64,000 nt of DNA from Echeneis naucrates (lineage: Eukaryota; Chordata; Actinopteri; Carangiformes; Echeneidae): positions 8,537,501 to 8,601,500 of the forward strand of contig NC_042519.1 in assembly GCF_900963305.1 (NCBI RefSeq), in the 5' to 3' direction. The stretch's first letter is position 1. Every line of letters starts with the position of its first letter. The position numbers and the translations under genes were made by a program. The notes below the pieces were generated by a model. The model was not told where the DNA came from and ran no database searches. It was given only the letters and a program-made list of their open reading frames with translations. Shown piece by piece: positions 28,516 through 43,490 of this stretch.

Positions 28516-30864
28516 ATGTCGGACACTTTGTTTGACGACGGCAGCGAGCAGGATGACATCCAGGAGGACGTCATGACTCCGGCCGAGCTCATCGCCAAAC
28601 TAGAAGAAGTGAGCAACAGATGGCGATGTTAGCGATGACACGTCCCCGCAGAGGTCCGGAGGTCTCATGGGTCTCACGTGTCTCATGTGCCTTGTGTGTT
28701 GTTGGTCGCAGGCCTGGCTGAATGAGAAGTTTTCCCCGGAGCTGCTGGAGAGCAGGTCGGAGGTGGTGGAGTGTGTGATGGAGCAGCTGACTCACATGGT
28801 GAGCGTGGCGGGGAGCACCTTCTGGTCCGTGGGCCGGACCGGGTGTTTGTTCCGAAACCTCATTTGTAAATCTAACCGAGCAGCGCAGACACGCTGCAGG
28901 AGATCAGCCCACGACTGATCGGACTGAGCCGTGAGCTAAATTCAGATTTAACCCCGGCTTTTCGGTCCTATGACTGAGGTTCTTCCCCGGGGGTAAATCC
29001 CCGTGGGTAACTTCTGCTGAACCTGCCCCGGAGCAACTTCAGATGGTGAGATCAAAACCTGTCAATAGCCAAACTACTGACGGATCAGATTACTGGGAAT
29101 ATCTCAGTCTTCGTTGCATTTGTATTTCCCCAAAAGGAGAAATCATTATTTACCAGAGACTGTAAATAAAGATGGGCTCTGAGGCTGTAAAGAGAAGACA
29201 AAGCTGCAATCATTACACTTTCGGTCTACCTCCTGACTATCAGTGGCGGCTCCATTGCTCACAAAAACAAAGCAGGTTGTATTGAAGTCTATGAGGAAAT
29301 GGCCCCACCTCTTACTTTTTTCATTTGCTCACTAAACTATCCTAATGAGTTTATGGTTCAGATCTCCAGTTTCAAGTCTTCAGTTAAACATGATGTTCCT
29401 TCTTTAAAATAATGGCCCCATCTAGAGGTAAATCTTCAGTAGCTGTACACATTGGCATGCAAATATGTTTGTAATGAAGCTTTAGTTCATGTCATTTTTT
29501 TCCATAACCTACCTATATATTTTTTTATGTGAGTGATTTGTGGATTGCGTGTCTGTTATATGGGGGTGCTTTGTAGATTTCTTGATTAAACTACTGGATC
29601 TCTTAAATTTCCTCTGGGATTAATAATGTTTCTATCTGTCTATCAAATATAAAATTCCTCTTTTTGCACTGAGGAGAAAAATTTGTGTGAAAATGTTTAC
29701 TTTGCTGCAAAATTTATTCAAAATTTAAGTAGTAACATTAAGGGTGGAACCTGCCATCTCTCAATGTCAGCTGGGATCGGCTCCAACCCCTCTGTAACTC
29801 TTACAGATGGGCAGTATACATATTAGATGGGACAATCTTTTCTGGTCACTGAATAGTTCTCACACTGGTGGTGTGACCTATCGACAGGAAGCCAACTTGC
29901 AGCGGGTGAAGAAAGGGGATGCAAAGGCCAGCGTCCATCGCATGGAAATAGACAGGATCCGCTTTGTTCTCAGCAGTTACCTGCGTTCTCGTCTGCAGAA
30001 GGTCGGTGAGGTCAACAAGTAGAATAAAGTTTTCATTTCAGTGAGGAGTTGCTTTCAAACTTCCTGATTTTTGTTTGGTTTTGTCTAGATTGAAAAGTTT
30101 TTCCCACACGTCTTGGAGAGAGAAAAGTCTCGAGGCGACAGCTATCCCTCTCTGCTGTCACCTGAGGAGTTTGCTTTTGCCAAAGAGTGAGTTTGGATTA
30201 ATAAGTTCAGCACTGTTTGTTTAGACTGCTTCTCTTTTTGTGTTTAAAAACCTGTGTTTGTCTGGCCTACAGGTATCATGCTAACACTGAAAGCTATCTA
30301 AAGGCTGTGGCCCTGAAGCGCATGCCCCCCAACCTACAGACAGTCGATATGCTCAAAGCAGGTAAAGTCTCTTCTAGTCTTGCCTCATAATCTCTCCTTC
30401 CTTGTGTTTGTTGTTAAATGACTGAAACCCAAAGTCATGGGCATGCACCAGCAGATGGTGGCTTTTGCTTTGACATTTTCACTGAGTGTGCCACTAAAAT
30501 CCCAGGTATTCTAATGTAATTCCAGTTCCTGAACCCTGCTTAGACTCTTTTGTGTTTCTACGTGTGAAGGAGAGGCAGGAAAACATCTTGGTTGAGCCTG
30601 AAACAGATGATCAGAGGTACTTAACTCATCAAATTGTCACTTGATATGTTGTCAGTGTTTTCAAAACTCAGTAGGTGGCAGTGTTACCCTCACAGACCAG
30701 ATTCAGACCTGTGTTTTCTGCATGGATACTAAAACAACTGATATTGTCTCTGCTGTCCCTTCACCAGAGAGTATGTTGTGGACCTTGAAGAGGGCTCACA
30801 GCATCTAATGCGATATCGAACCATAGCACCACTTGTTTCAAGTGGAGCTGTACAGTTAATTTGA
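28516..30864 (+). CDS. gins4: GINS complex subunit 4 (SLD5), 7 exons, 222 aa
   Basis: Subunit of the GINS tetramer, which joins CDC45 and MCM2-7 to form the CMG replicative helicase in the nucleus. Exons: 28516-28608, 28712-28798, 29888-30001, 30089-30186, 30273-30361, 30526-30616, 30768-30864; 669 nt in one frame, 222 aa against 223 in human. The N-terminus is acidic (MSDTLFDDGSEQDDIQED) and leads into TPAELIAKLEEAWLNEKF. Strong matches include SPELLESRSEVVECVMEQL, HRMEIDRIRFVLSSYLRSR, KIEKFFPHVLEREKS and the conserved C-terminus IAPLVSSGAVQLI. The donor after exon 3 is GTCGGT, weaker than its neighbours but required by the conserved frame. Intron 2 is the longest (1.1 kb) and carries repeat remnants. 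Its human neighbour is GPAT4, found here about 20 kb downstream. Confidence 0.96.
29130..29430. repeat. Probable dispersed teleost repeat in gins4 intron 2
   Basis: Segments such as GAAGTCTATGAGGAAATGG, GAGTTTATGGTTCAGATCTC and GTTTCAAGTCTTCAGTTAAA resemble a short interspersed repeat I recall as common in teleost genomes. The family could not be named and no end repeats were seen. Confidence 0.4.
29560..29643 (+). repeat. Possible LINE or SINE 3' tail
   Basis: AAATTTCCTCTGGGATTAAT followed by an ATCTGTCTATC-like short tandem end is typical of the 3' tails of fish non-LTR elements, which carry a conserved hairpin and a tetranucleotide tail. Only the tail is present. Confidence 0.5.
29749..29835 (+). 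repeat. 3' part of a tRNA-type SINE
   Basis: The core CAATGTCAGCTGGGATCGGC followed by TCCAACCCC is a hallmark of the tail half of a widespread teleost SINE. The copy is fragmentary and sits just before gins4 exon 3. Confidence 0.55.
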
Positions 30865-32785
30865 TCATAGAGGTAAGTAAGAATGAGGTTCTGTGTGTCA
30901 ACTCTCCCATGAACTCAGTGCTGCCCTCACAGCTCCTTGTACAGACATCAGCTAATTTATTTCTGCAGATCTTACATAAGCTACTGCCTGGCAGTGACAT
31001 CTGGATGTATTTTTAGCTCTCGCTCATTTTATTTTTTGCATTGCTCATTGTCTCTTGGCAACAGATTATGACAGAAAGGTAACACAATAGGTTTACAATA
31101 CAATAGACTAAACCATAGTGTACAATCAAATACAGCTGATGCAGTGTGTTTCATATCTTACAGATCTGTATGTGGTTTTGGATGGCTCCAGGATCAGATT
31201 GTAAACTGCATGGGCACAGTTTTCAGTGCAGAGTCTTAATAAGGGATCTGCAATTTAACCTGCAGAGAGCATATCAGGAAATGCATCACGTGTGTCAGAA
31301 CTGAGGACTTCATTGCTGGCTGCAGCGGTGACATGTTGACATGGTACTGATGGTACCGTGACTTCAAGCTATCTAAGACAGCGTAACTGTCTCTACTGAT
31401 GAGAAGTGAAGGCTGTGAATGAACCAAGCTAGCATCTGCAGTGCTCTGGTGTTATTTTTGGACTCATTTGTTTTGTTTTGTTTTTTTTTGCTTTTTCATT
31501 GTTGTTTTTTATAATCATGTTACAACATAAGTTTGGTTATATAATGTGTTATAATGAATGCTGTTGTTCAGCTTTGTGGGACTGTTTGTAAGGCTCCAAT
31601 ATGCCAATTTATCATTCCAGATGACTGGACCACTGGCCAAGTGCAATTTCATCACTACACTTGGCATCACAAGGTGCAGATGTGCATTTGTGGACATATA
31701 TAAAAGACAGTTTGAATTTTTTCTCTCTCTCTTTTAGCAAAAGGTAAACATGAAATATTACAAATTCAGATATTGTTGTGTATCTCTCCACCTTGAGTAC
31801 AAAAATTGATTTCTTCTGTTCTTTAACAAAACTCGTGTTCACCAGTTTGAATTTTCTTTTGATTGTATGTTTTTAGTTTCCCCCTCAGGATATATGGAGC
31901 ATTGTGTGTTATGTAAGTGTTTCTGAGGGAGCAAGCGGTGCATTATCAGAAACAAGTATAATCAGAGTTGATGAATGAAATTGAAATGAAAATAAGATTC
32001 CCTCACATATTGAAAATGTGCAGCAGAAAATAAAACGTTAAACGAGTACAAATGATTATGAGCGTTTAAGTGTTATTAATCACAGCATTCAGCTTCATAA
32101 TTTAACCTCTCAGGGCTCTGTGTTTAGCTGCATGCAATTGCAGAAGTTGAATCTTAACCATTGCGGCTTCTTCCACACTAACATTCTGAAGTGCTCAAAA
32201 TGCAGACGAGCCAGACATCTAAATCCATCTTTTTAAGAGCGTATGACGTGTTTCATGTAACTCAATATGTATACACGTCCTGTGCTTGATTCTTGAGCGT
32301 CTTCCCAGACTAGATGACTGGCATGCTGAGAAGTGTCACATGCTTTGGGATAGAGGCCCTGTATCCAGGCTGATCCATGTCCATTGACAGGTCTGACATT
32401 AGAGACCAGGATAACTGGATAGCTTCCACAATGACAGGCAGCGCTGAATCCACATACAGTATAAACTTTAATGCCATGTCAGCACTGAGACAACATGGAG
32501 GTGTGTCAGAATACAGAGACATAACGTAACTTCACATAAATCCTTACAGCGAAAGCACTGCTGTGGTAACACATACTCACAAAACACAACATTTACTGTC
32601 ATATTATGAGTAAGGTTACAAACACGGCACAGGAATGAAAAGTAATGCCCGTAGCTGCATGCTGTCTATAAACGGTATTGCATGCAGCGCGGCAACATTA
32701 GCAGAATACAGACGCAAGTCTCAGCTGATTGGTCAGGAGAGAAATGAGGGGGGGAGCACACAACATGACATCTGTACTGAAGTAG
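30865..32785. other. gins4 3'UTR and intergenic DNA
   Basis: No coding exon was recognised between the gins4 stop and the next promoter. AATAAA at 32029-32034, about 1.16 kb after the stop, is the best candidate gins4 poly(A) signal. The rest is AT-rich DNA with a T-rich stretch near 31470-31510. Confidence 0.5.
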
Positions 32786-32793
32786 TATAAATA
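32786..32793 (+). promoter_or_regulatory. TATA box of the PPP1R3C-like gene
   Basis: TATAAATA lies 216 bases before the predicted start codon, predicting a transcript start near 32815. A GTAAGA donor-like site at 32868 and the CTAG before 32981 could bound a small 5'UTR intron, but this is not required. Confidence 0.5.
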
Positions 32794-33008
32794 GGACACT
32801 ATGCCAAATCCTCTTGTGGCCAAAGAGGCAACTCATTCTAAAACGTGCCACTCACGTTGGTTTGAAAGTAAGATTTTTAAACATTTCAGACCTTGGATTT
32901 ATGATGATGGTATATTTTCAAATTTTATCAAAGTTTTGTCTGTTGTGATTCTGGCATTTAGAAGTTTTCCATGTTCTAGAGCCCCTAACTGAAGAGAGTA
33001 TTCCTAAC

Positions 33009-33990
33009 ATGCAGCAGCACAATCCCAGCATGGACATCTCCAGCACAACGTAAGCTTTTGCGGTGGTGATTGTTTCTGTTGGCTACATTATTACTGTACG
33101 GTACTAATGCGCCCACAGAGCTACCGGAGTGTAATCCCACTGTTTTATCTCCTGTCAGCATCCTACCAGTGCTGGGCCTCGGGTCAATGGCCCAGTCAGC
33201 TGGACTTGTGGAGCTTGCTGTCAGGCTGTGCTTGAACCAACGGAAACAACTGTGTCCTCACGTTTGGGTTCCCATCTTGAAACCCCAGCGCCCGTGCCTG
33301 CGCCCTCAGGTTTCAGATCAGCCACGCAATGACCTCCTGAGTTTGCTGGATCTCTTAGATGATGAGGTTTTGGCACCAGTCAAGAACAGACGTGTGGTTT
33401 TCGCCGACTCAAGAGGGTTGTCACTAATAGATGTGCGAGAGTTTTCTGATGAAGAGGAGCAGTCTGACCTCGACCTGCTGCCGTCGCTGCAGGGTTTGGG
33501 AAGCATGACGGAGGATGGCTACAGCTGCACCGTCAGCACCTGCTGCCCAGGAACCCGGCTTAAACTGGGCTTCATGCAGCCTTCCGCAGATTTCCAGGCC
33601 TTCCGCGCCAAACTGGCCAAGAGCATGGTCATTCTGGAGACCTGCAGCGTTAGTGAGCAGTCCCTCCGAGGTACTGTCCGGGTAAGGAATGTCAGTTTCC
33701 AGAAGGATGTGCATGTGCGCATCACTTTTGACTCCTGGCAGAGCTACAAGGAGGTCCCCTGTACATACCTGCAGAAACGCTTCGGAGGACCACAGACAGA
33801 CATCTTTGAGTTCCACATTGCCATTCCTAAAGTTCTAGATGCCAAAAGGAAGATAGAATTCTGTTTGAGTTATTTACCTGGAGGGCAGAGCAAAGCTTTC
33901 TGGGACAATAATAATGGAAAGAATTACAGCATTAGTGTGTGTGTGAGCTCACATCTCTGTTGTGGGAGGAATCTAAATGAAAGGGCATGA
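33009..33990 (+). CDS. PP1 glycogen-targeting regulatory subunit, PPP1R3C-like, 2 exons, 290 aa
   Basis: Glycogen-targeting subunit that brings protein phosphatase 1 to glycogen particles, favouring glycogen synthase activation. Exons 33009-33049 and 33159-33990 splice to 873 nt (290 aa). The first exon is very short (MQQHNPSMDISS), as I recall for PPP1R3C, and is followed by LVELAVRLCLNQ, like the VDVAMRLCLAH of PPP1R3C. The PP1-binding RVxF motif is RVVF at 92-95, within RRVVFADSRGLSL. A CBM21 domain follows: LRGTVRVRNVSFQKDVHVRI, FDSWQSYKEVPCTYL and the glycogen-binding WDNNNGKNYS near residues 269-278. The protein ends soon after the CBM21 and lacks the SPR...GLFPEW tail seen in PPP1R3B and PPP1R3C. 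The exact paralogue is uncertain, so no symbol is given; PPP1R3B or 3D are less likely from the N-terminal motif. Confidence 0.88.
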
Positions 33991-35101
33991 ATTACTCAAC
34001 CTGGAAAGACATCTGCTGCATTATACATAGTACATCAATCTTCATTTTCTTTATTACTTCTGCATTAATCTCACTTTGAATTGGTCCTGATATTTTCTTA
34101 AATATTTAGATATTTCAGTAACTGTTTTGTATTAAAACTGTTTGTAACTGTTTTGTTTGTCTATGTCACATTTAGCATCTCATGGTTGACCTTGTTTTTC
34201 CAGTCTACACTTTCATGCGCGTGAGGGAGGGGGATCCCTTTCACCTTGGGCATTCATGGGATTCCCAAATAGGTCAGAGATTACTGGTGAGGGGCAAACA
34301 GAAGCACGAGAGAAGCTATTCTTAGCCTTGTCTATGGAGCCAAGGTTCACTGTTGAGGATTGGCTGCAGAGAACTCTGATAAAATCTTCCCTCAGTATTT
34401 GAAACCCCAACTGTCGCCCTCCTTTCACTGTCACATTGCACCTTATTTTTTTTCACAATTCGTCATCTTTTATGTCACAAACGATGACAACAAAATCCCT
34501 TTATAACTCAACATTTGGCTATTAGGAAGGATTCATTTACTCAGCAGGGATGGTGAAAACTAAAGTTAAAGCTGCAGCATAGCACTAATGTCTCCTTATT
34601 TATCTCCTTAGAAGCAAAAAAAATGAATTTGTTAAAACCTTAGTGACTTTTAAACTCAGGACTTAAAAAAGGGGCATGCTTTGAGCATTTACTCTTACAA
34701 GAAAATCATTTGTTGGAAGACTAATAGAGCAACATGAGACAAACAGGAATTGAATACAATTTATGTGAAAAATGTACATGAAAGAGATTTCGGAAATGCA
34801 AAAAAGACTCCAGAGATGAGATGACTCTCATCAAACCAGCAACAGAGGTTATCTCTTCTGTTTAGTTTGGCAGTCATGGGTGGATGTTTACTGTGTGTTT
34901 GGCAGAGTCCTGTGATACACACTGTAAAAACAGTCACAATTCTACTCCAGGCAGAAGGGAAGTTGGAAAACAGCATGCACACACATCTAGAGGTGGGCTG
35001 TTTCCACTGTGCTGTGACCTACACACGATGAACCCTGCTGTTTTGTCTTTCCGGACTGTAGGCTCTCATGCTCCCCGTTCTGTCTTACCACAGCATCTCC
35101 C
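33991..35101. other. Tail-to-tail interval between the PPP1R3C-like gene and phyhip
   Basis: Convergent 3' ends. ATTAAA at 34131-34136 on the plus strand fits the PPP1R3C-like transcript. On the minus strand an AATAAA is read at 34055-34050 and could end a phyhip transcript with a 1-kb 3'UTR. If both are used, the two transcripts overlap at their ends. No coding sequence was recognised here. Confidence 0.4.
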
Positions 35102-37768
<2,667 letters not shown>

Positions 37769-40086
37769 CTGCAATTAACACCAGCGATAAGAGAGGAGAG
37801 TTAGATGAGAATGTAATCTGGGGCTGTAATACCAGTGCTGCAGAATGCAAACATCTGGTAAAAGGGATTAGATCCAATCACAGAGCGCTCCAAAGTGAGC
37901 ACTGTACAGCAGATGAGTGAGACCACAACAGAAAACGTCAGAATCCAATTAACCTTTCATTTACAAATCAGTGTCCCAGCTTTTTATTTACCATCCTGCT
38001 CTTTTTGTCCCCCTCCCACCCCCTTTCCTTGCCTTTAACTGACATTTCTCATCATTACGCAACTCGATGTGCTCCCAGCTGAGTTACTGGCCTCTGCTAT
38101 CGCCGTGCATTTCGTAATCCACCTACAATAGTCTCCCAGCAACGACACGTCTGCAACCTCCCTCAGTCATCTCCTACAATTTTCAAGGAAAGGGGTGACA
38201 TACAAATGCGCCGCTGCACCCATCAGCAACAATTTAAACCAAAGGTAAATTCTGAAACACTCCTACTTCCTGTCTCAAGTGCACACTTTTTTCAAACAGC
38301 CAAGCAAGTGTGCTCCCTGCAACACAAGGGAAATCTGCACACAGAATTTATTTCATCTGGGCTGAAAGAGAGGAGATTTAAGTGTGTGTCAGTTGCAGAT
38401 TATGCATGATCATATTTCCTTGGTTGCCCATCAGTGATTTGATCCAGGCTGCTGCAGACAGCCTAGAGTGCCAGCCCTGGGGGCAATCTGTTGGTCAGCC
38501 TGCGTTTGTCTTTGATTAGCTGTCACCTTCCCCTTTTCTGAACTGAGAGTAAGTTTCCACCGCGAGTGCACAACATAGTCATCTTCTTTTCCCTGAGACT
38601 CAGTGCACATTCATTCCTCCCTCCACAGTTTCTGCTGATTGATTTAGCAAAGCCCTTTCCCCTGTGTTTCCTCTGCATTCAAGTATCTGAACACCAAAGC
38701 AGCACACAGATTTTTTTTTTTAAAGTCTCTCTCATATTGAGCTAAGTATGCAAAGTCACAGGTGCACCTAAAACAAGCTTCTATCATTTTAGCACAGAGA
38801 GCGTAACATACACATTTTGCTGGACTACAGATGTCGGGTGTAGAGTCATTGTCTTGGCTGCCGAGTGTGCGAAGGTGATCTCCAGTCAGTGTGATGGACA
38901 GGCTGCGGCAGCTTATTAAAGCCTGTGAACTGTGAAATTTGTGCGGTAGCTCGTTCACATGGGGGCCAGGGGAAAGAGAAATTGCATCACGCACGTGTGT
39001 TTCCTCGAGTCGGTATTCCAGCTACTGTTCTCCTTTTGCAAAATGGTGTCTTTTAGAGATAGAAACTGGGGCAAGGGGAGATTCTCACAGGGCAACTCAT
39101 CAAAACCCCATCTCACTGTGTGTGTCCCACTTTCAGATCGAGTGCACGTGCACACAGTTCAGACACAGGTTTCTATATCACTCACACAATCCAACAGCAC
39201 GAAGTCATAAATCTGTCTGTTCAAAGAAACGTAAACGTTATTTATACATCAGTTTATTAGCACCCAGCTACCTTTCTTACACAAACTGAAATACACAAAT
39301 ACACAAATGCTGTGAAACAGCATCATAAAAGAAGCTGCTGCATTCATGCATATGGATGAGGGCTCAGAAAGCAGCTATGATTCTAAGTCTGATTTGTTTT
39401 TACACGAATAGTTGGTTGCAAAAAGGGTGATGAAAAGGCATAATTTTCTCAGCACATTTTTTAAACCGACGATGAAATAGGCTGACACATTATGAAAGGG
39501 TCAGAAATACTGTGTGATATTCCATAAACAGGATATTGCGTGACTAATACAGTTAAACTGAGCGTTAACACTTCAGAAAATGAGCAGAAAATCTCATTAC
39601 ACGAAGCAGTCGGTGCTGCAATATAAAAGATCCTCACAGTCGCATGTAAGGCAATGTTATGATAGAACGAATGTCATCATCACACATATGAGGGCATCAT
39701 GCAAATAAAACTTGTGCACTTAACACCCCAGCTCCTGCTTTTATCTGATTTTATATATATCATCTGAGGAAAGCATTAATGAAATATTCCATGACAGCAT
39801 ATATCGATATCTGATGTCCCCAACTACAGAGCGCACTACAATGGATTCATGTGCTGAACACTTATAAGCATTGAGAAAAACACAAAACAAAATAATTTCT
39901 TACTTGAATAGACTGAAATTTGTGATGGGAGAAGATTAAAGCCAGGCTGGATATCTTCTTTTTCCGCTTTTCCACTTGACTCCACTGCTGCAGTCGATGA
40001 TAGATCCCACAGGAAAACTGATTAGGAGGTGAAACAAACACACAGCCTCCTTTATCTCTTCCTCTCTCTCTCTCTCTCTCTCTCGC

Positions 40087-40135
<49 letters not shown>

Positions 40136-41507
40136 CTTTCTCCAGCACACCCTCTGTGGCACACAAACCTTCCAACCCCTGCGCCCCAATCATTTGTGCT
40201 CTGCACTCAGCATGATGTGTACTTGACTCCTATGCAGCGCTCACAGGATAACCTCAAACCTGAAAGATGAAAAAAAAAATAAAAATAAACAAGTAAATAA
40301 AATAAATAAAATAGAAGTGTGAGCGTGGGGAAGCACTTAGTCAATCTTGTCAGCATTGTGCTTTTGCCAGCCGGTCGTACACATCACATCACCCGGCAGT
40401 AAATCTGCCTCAAGGCCCAAAATCCACAAACACTCTAACATAGACTGAACATTTCACAGCCTGCATAAATGTCACCTCACAGATATGGAGACTGTATGGG
40501 CAGTGGGGGTGTGAGGAAAACGAATGAACCTTTTCATACTCATTCCACTAGACACTGAGTATTCAAAAGAGATTACGCTGTTAGTGGTGTCCCAGTAATT
40601 TACATAGAGCACCATCAAGACTTCAAAAATATACATGTGCCAACTGTTATGCCATATGGACTTACTCCACAGGGCATTTCCCCCGGCCCATATGGAGATG
40701 AGCCACTATGTAAATCCAGAGTAAGCAGATTTCCACTGGCATTCATTTTTAAAGAGATGTTTTTGTCGCAGTTCAATTTCAGGAGACGTGTTCATCTAAG
40801 GTTTCAGCAGAGATTAAGAGGGACCCTCCCCACATTAATGCTGATAATCTGCTGCCAAAACGATGGGCAGCAAAACAACTAACAAAGGGACAAAGTAACA
40901 GTGAGAGTGCAGTCCTTTGTCAAATACACTTTATTGGTATTTTCAAAAGTGACAGAGATATCTTGTCAAAATTCCACAGACAGTATGTGGCATTGAAAAG
41001 CTTCATTTATTTCTAGCCAGCCGTATAAGTGATACCCTCAGAGTGTAATTAAACTGTAATCATCCATCATTAGTCATGCCATGACAGTTTGCCTCTCTCC
41101 AAATATCCCTCTCAGCCCCAGCAGAGGGAACAGAGATTTTCCTCTATTTACGAAGGCATTTATTATGTTAAGCAATACATTTCAGTGATGTGTACCCACA
41201 CTGGGATATTTTTCTGTGAAAAAAAAAAGTGGATTCATTCATCATAGTCCAAGATTTACATATTATGTGACCTACCCCAAGGTCCGTGCATTTTCTGCAG
41301 AGCCAGACAGGTTGGACTGTGTGGCTGGCTTTGAAATGGCCCACAGCAGGATGGTACCAGAGCACCTCATTCGAATCTGTGGTCACATTTCACAGCCACC
41401 TCAAGCTGATCTTTATCATTTTCTTGGCTTAATCTCTTGTGGCTGCTTCTTTAGTCACTGGTATGCACTGACAAACCTTTTCCTCTCTCTTTTGCAAAAT
41501 TTACACT
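37769..41507. other. phyhip upstream region, no coding exon seen
   Basis: About 3.7 kb upstream of the first phyhip coding exon. It should hold the phyhip 5'UTR exon(s) and promoter, but none could be fixed from sequence. Contents seen are a 72-base CT microsatellite near 40061-40132 and AT-rich DNA. Short frames here look non-coding. Confidence 0.4.
40061..40132. repeat. CT/GA microsatellite
   Basis: About 72 bases of nearly pure CT dinucleotides, broken twice by CG. On the phyhip strand it reads as a GA run and could act as a GAGA-type element if the promoter is nearby. Confidence 0.95.
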
Positions 41508-42252
41508 TGTCACACCGTGGTGAGGTTGTCTCGTCTTGGTTTTATTTTGTCTTGTCATTTCCTGTTTTATTTTGAAATTCCCAACTCTCCTCTAGTTTCA
41601 GAGCACTTGCCCCTCCTCGTGTATCCTGTGCGTCTCCCTGATTACCATTGTCTCCACCTGTTCCCCATTTCCCCCACATCTTAAATAGTCTGGCTTCCCC
41701 TTGTCTTGTGCCAGTGTGTTGTCGATTCATGTCCCACACCAGCGCTACGTCCATGCCACAGTCCTCGATTCAGTGAATTTTTGTTTGTAATTTCCATACC
41801 TTAGTTTAGCTCTTTTTCCATAGCCTTTTGTGTATCCTCTGTACAAGTGACTTTTTGTTTGTAGATTCTTTTTGGATAGAGGAATGTTCATAGCTTTTGT
41901 GTTTTCCTTGATAAGAGTGATTTTGAGTTCTAGTAACGTTTTATAAAATTACCTTTGTTTCCCCGCTTAGTAGCGTGAGTGAGTTTTCTTTTGTTTTATT
42001 AGTCAGGGTTTTTCCTCCCTACGGAGTGTTTTTGTTTTCACCTTTTGGTTCCTCTAGTGTAGAGTTATCAACCTCCTTTGGGAGCAATTTTTTTTTTTTT
42101 TTGTTCTCTAGCTGATTTACAACCTAGTGACATCCCCGTAAAGTTAATGTTTCGCAGCCCTGTTGGTTTATCACTCAGTTCTGAGATCATTGCTGTCACG
42201 AATAAAAGTCCGTGTCTTGCAAAACCTCTGCAGTCCCAGCAGTCATGTGACA
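41508..42252 (+). repeat. Solo LTR-like fossil, probably Ty3/Gypsy
   Basis: About 745 bases starting TGTCAC and ending TGTGACA, with a promoter-like TTAAATAG near 41681 and AATAAA at 42201-42206 near the 3' end, as expected of a long terminal repeat. The sequence style (CCTGATTACCATTGTCTCCA, then CCTTGTCTTGTGCC) resembles fish Gypsy LTRs. No internal protein-coding part and no second LTR lie nearby, so it looks like an old solo LTR that has decayed. No clear target duplication was found. Confidence 0.55.
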
Positions 42253-43490
42253 TGTGAACGAGAGACTCAAACACTCTCTGTCCTTATTTTTTCAAATATG
42301 TTTTAATAAGTAGCAGTAGGAAAATGTGTGAAATGTGTCAAAGCCTGTTGCCAACATCTGTAATTTCTCTGTCAGCCTGACAGTAAGAACTGTGAACACA
42401 GCACATTTCTTGAAAAGGAAGTTTTGAAAGTTACTTATAGTTTTTGCGCGTAAAAAAAAAAAAAACTGCATTTCATTAATTTTGGTTTAAACTTGGCTGA
42501 ATCAGAATAGCACTGTGTATTTTCTTGAGCGATGTCTCTGAATCTGATTTCACAGGACATCACAAAGACACGCTCCCCTCTGATGCTGAGGTGATGTTAC
42601 AGTTGGAAACATTAGAAACCAAAATGTTCACTCTTTAAGACTGTTTAATACATCAAAAAAGAGTTTAGAAATGTAAAAAGGAAAAGGGTTTTGCCAAATG
42701 CAAACACAAACAGCTGGTTGAATAATTTTTTGACTGTAAGATCTCAATAAAACGTTAACAGAGATTCCTCCTTTGACAAAAACATTTATTGGAGTGTATT
42801 TTGTGGTCAGAGGTTGTAATTCATGACCTTTGACCTACGGTTGTGCCCAAATTGACTCAATTGGCCAAAACTGTAGGTCATCAATAAAATTCAGGACCTT
42901 TCAGTACCCAATTGTCTCTCACAAGCACAAAGCATTATGGTATTTATGTAAAAACATTTGAGCTCTTTGATGCAGAAATATAAGATCAAAGGAAAAGGTC
43001 CAGTTCATATTTCTTTCTTTAAAATTTTTATTCAAATTTAGCACACAGAGAAGGGGGCGTGTGTGTGTAGAGCGGGGGGGGGGGCAGAATAGGGAGAGAA
43101 TGGGACCAGGAGGAGGGAATACTCAACACTGGGAGCAGCAGGAGTTGCAGGAACATTGGGTAGCGATGATTCACCACTTGCAGGATGAAGACGTATGTGA
43201 TTTTATTTTTTTTTATTTTTTTTTGGAAGGGATAATGGAGTAACCCAAGCTGGGAAGAAACCAGAGCACCTGGAGAAAACTCACAAAGAAAGGAAGAATA
43301 TGTACATTCCACACAGACGTCTCCCTCGTAGTAGGACGAAATAATACACTTCGATTGTGCGCAGCCATACTTTGTTTTGTCAATCTTTGGATAGCAATGA
43401 AAATCACAGTGCTTTTTAATGCTACACAGAGATTGATAATGACTCGTTACATCAGGACGTCACAGGAAAGCCCCACCACCAAGAAACTCA
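42253..43490. other. 3' flank of the CFAP58-like gene
   Basis: Non-coding, AT-rich. It holds a perfect DR1 nuclear-receptor-type site at 42824-42836, a G-rich stretch at 43057-43084 (short GT run then poly-G), and an A-rich tract, read on the minus strand, at 43199-43224. ATTAAA on the minus strand at 43420-43415 could be the poly(A) signal of the gene upstream. Confidence 0.45.
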
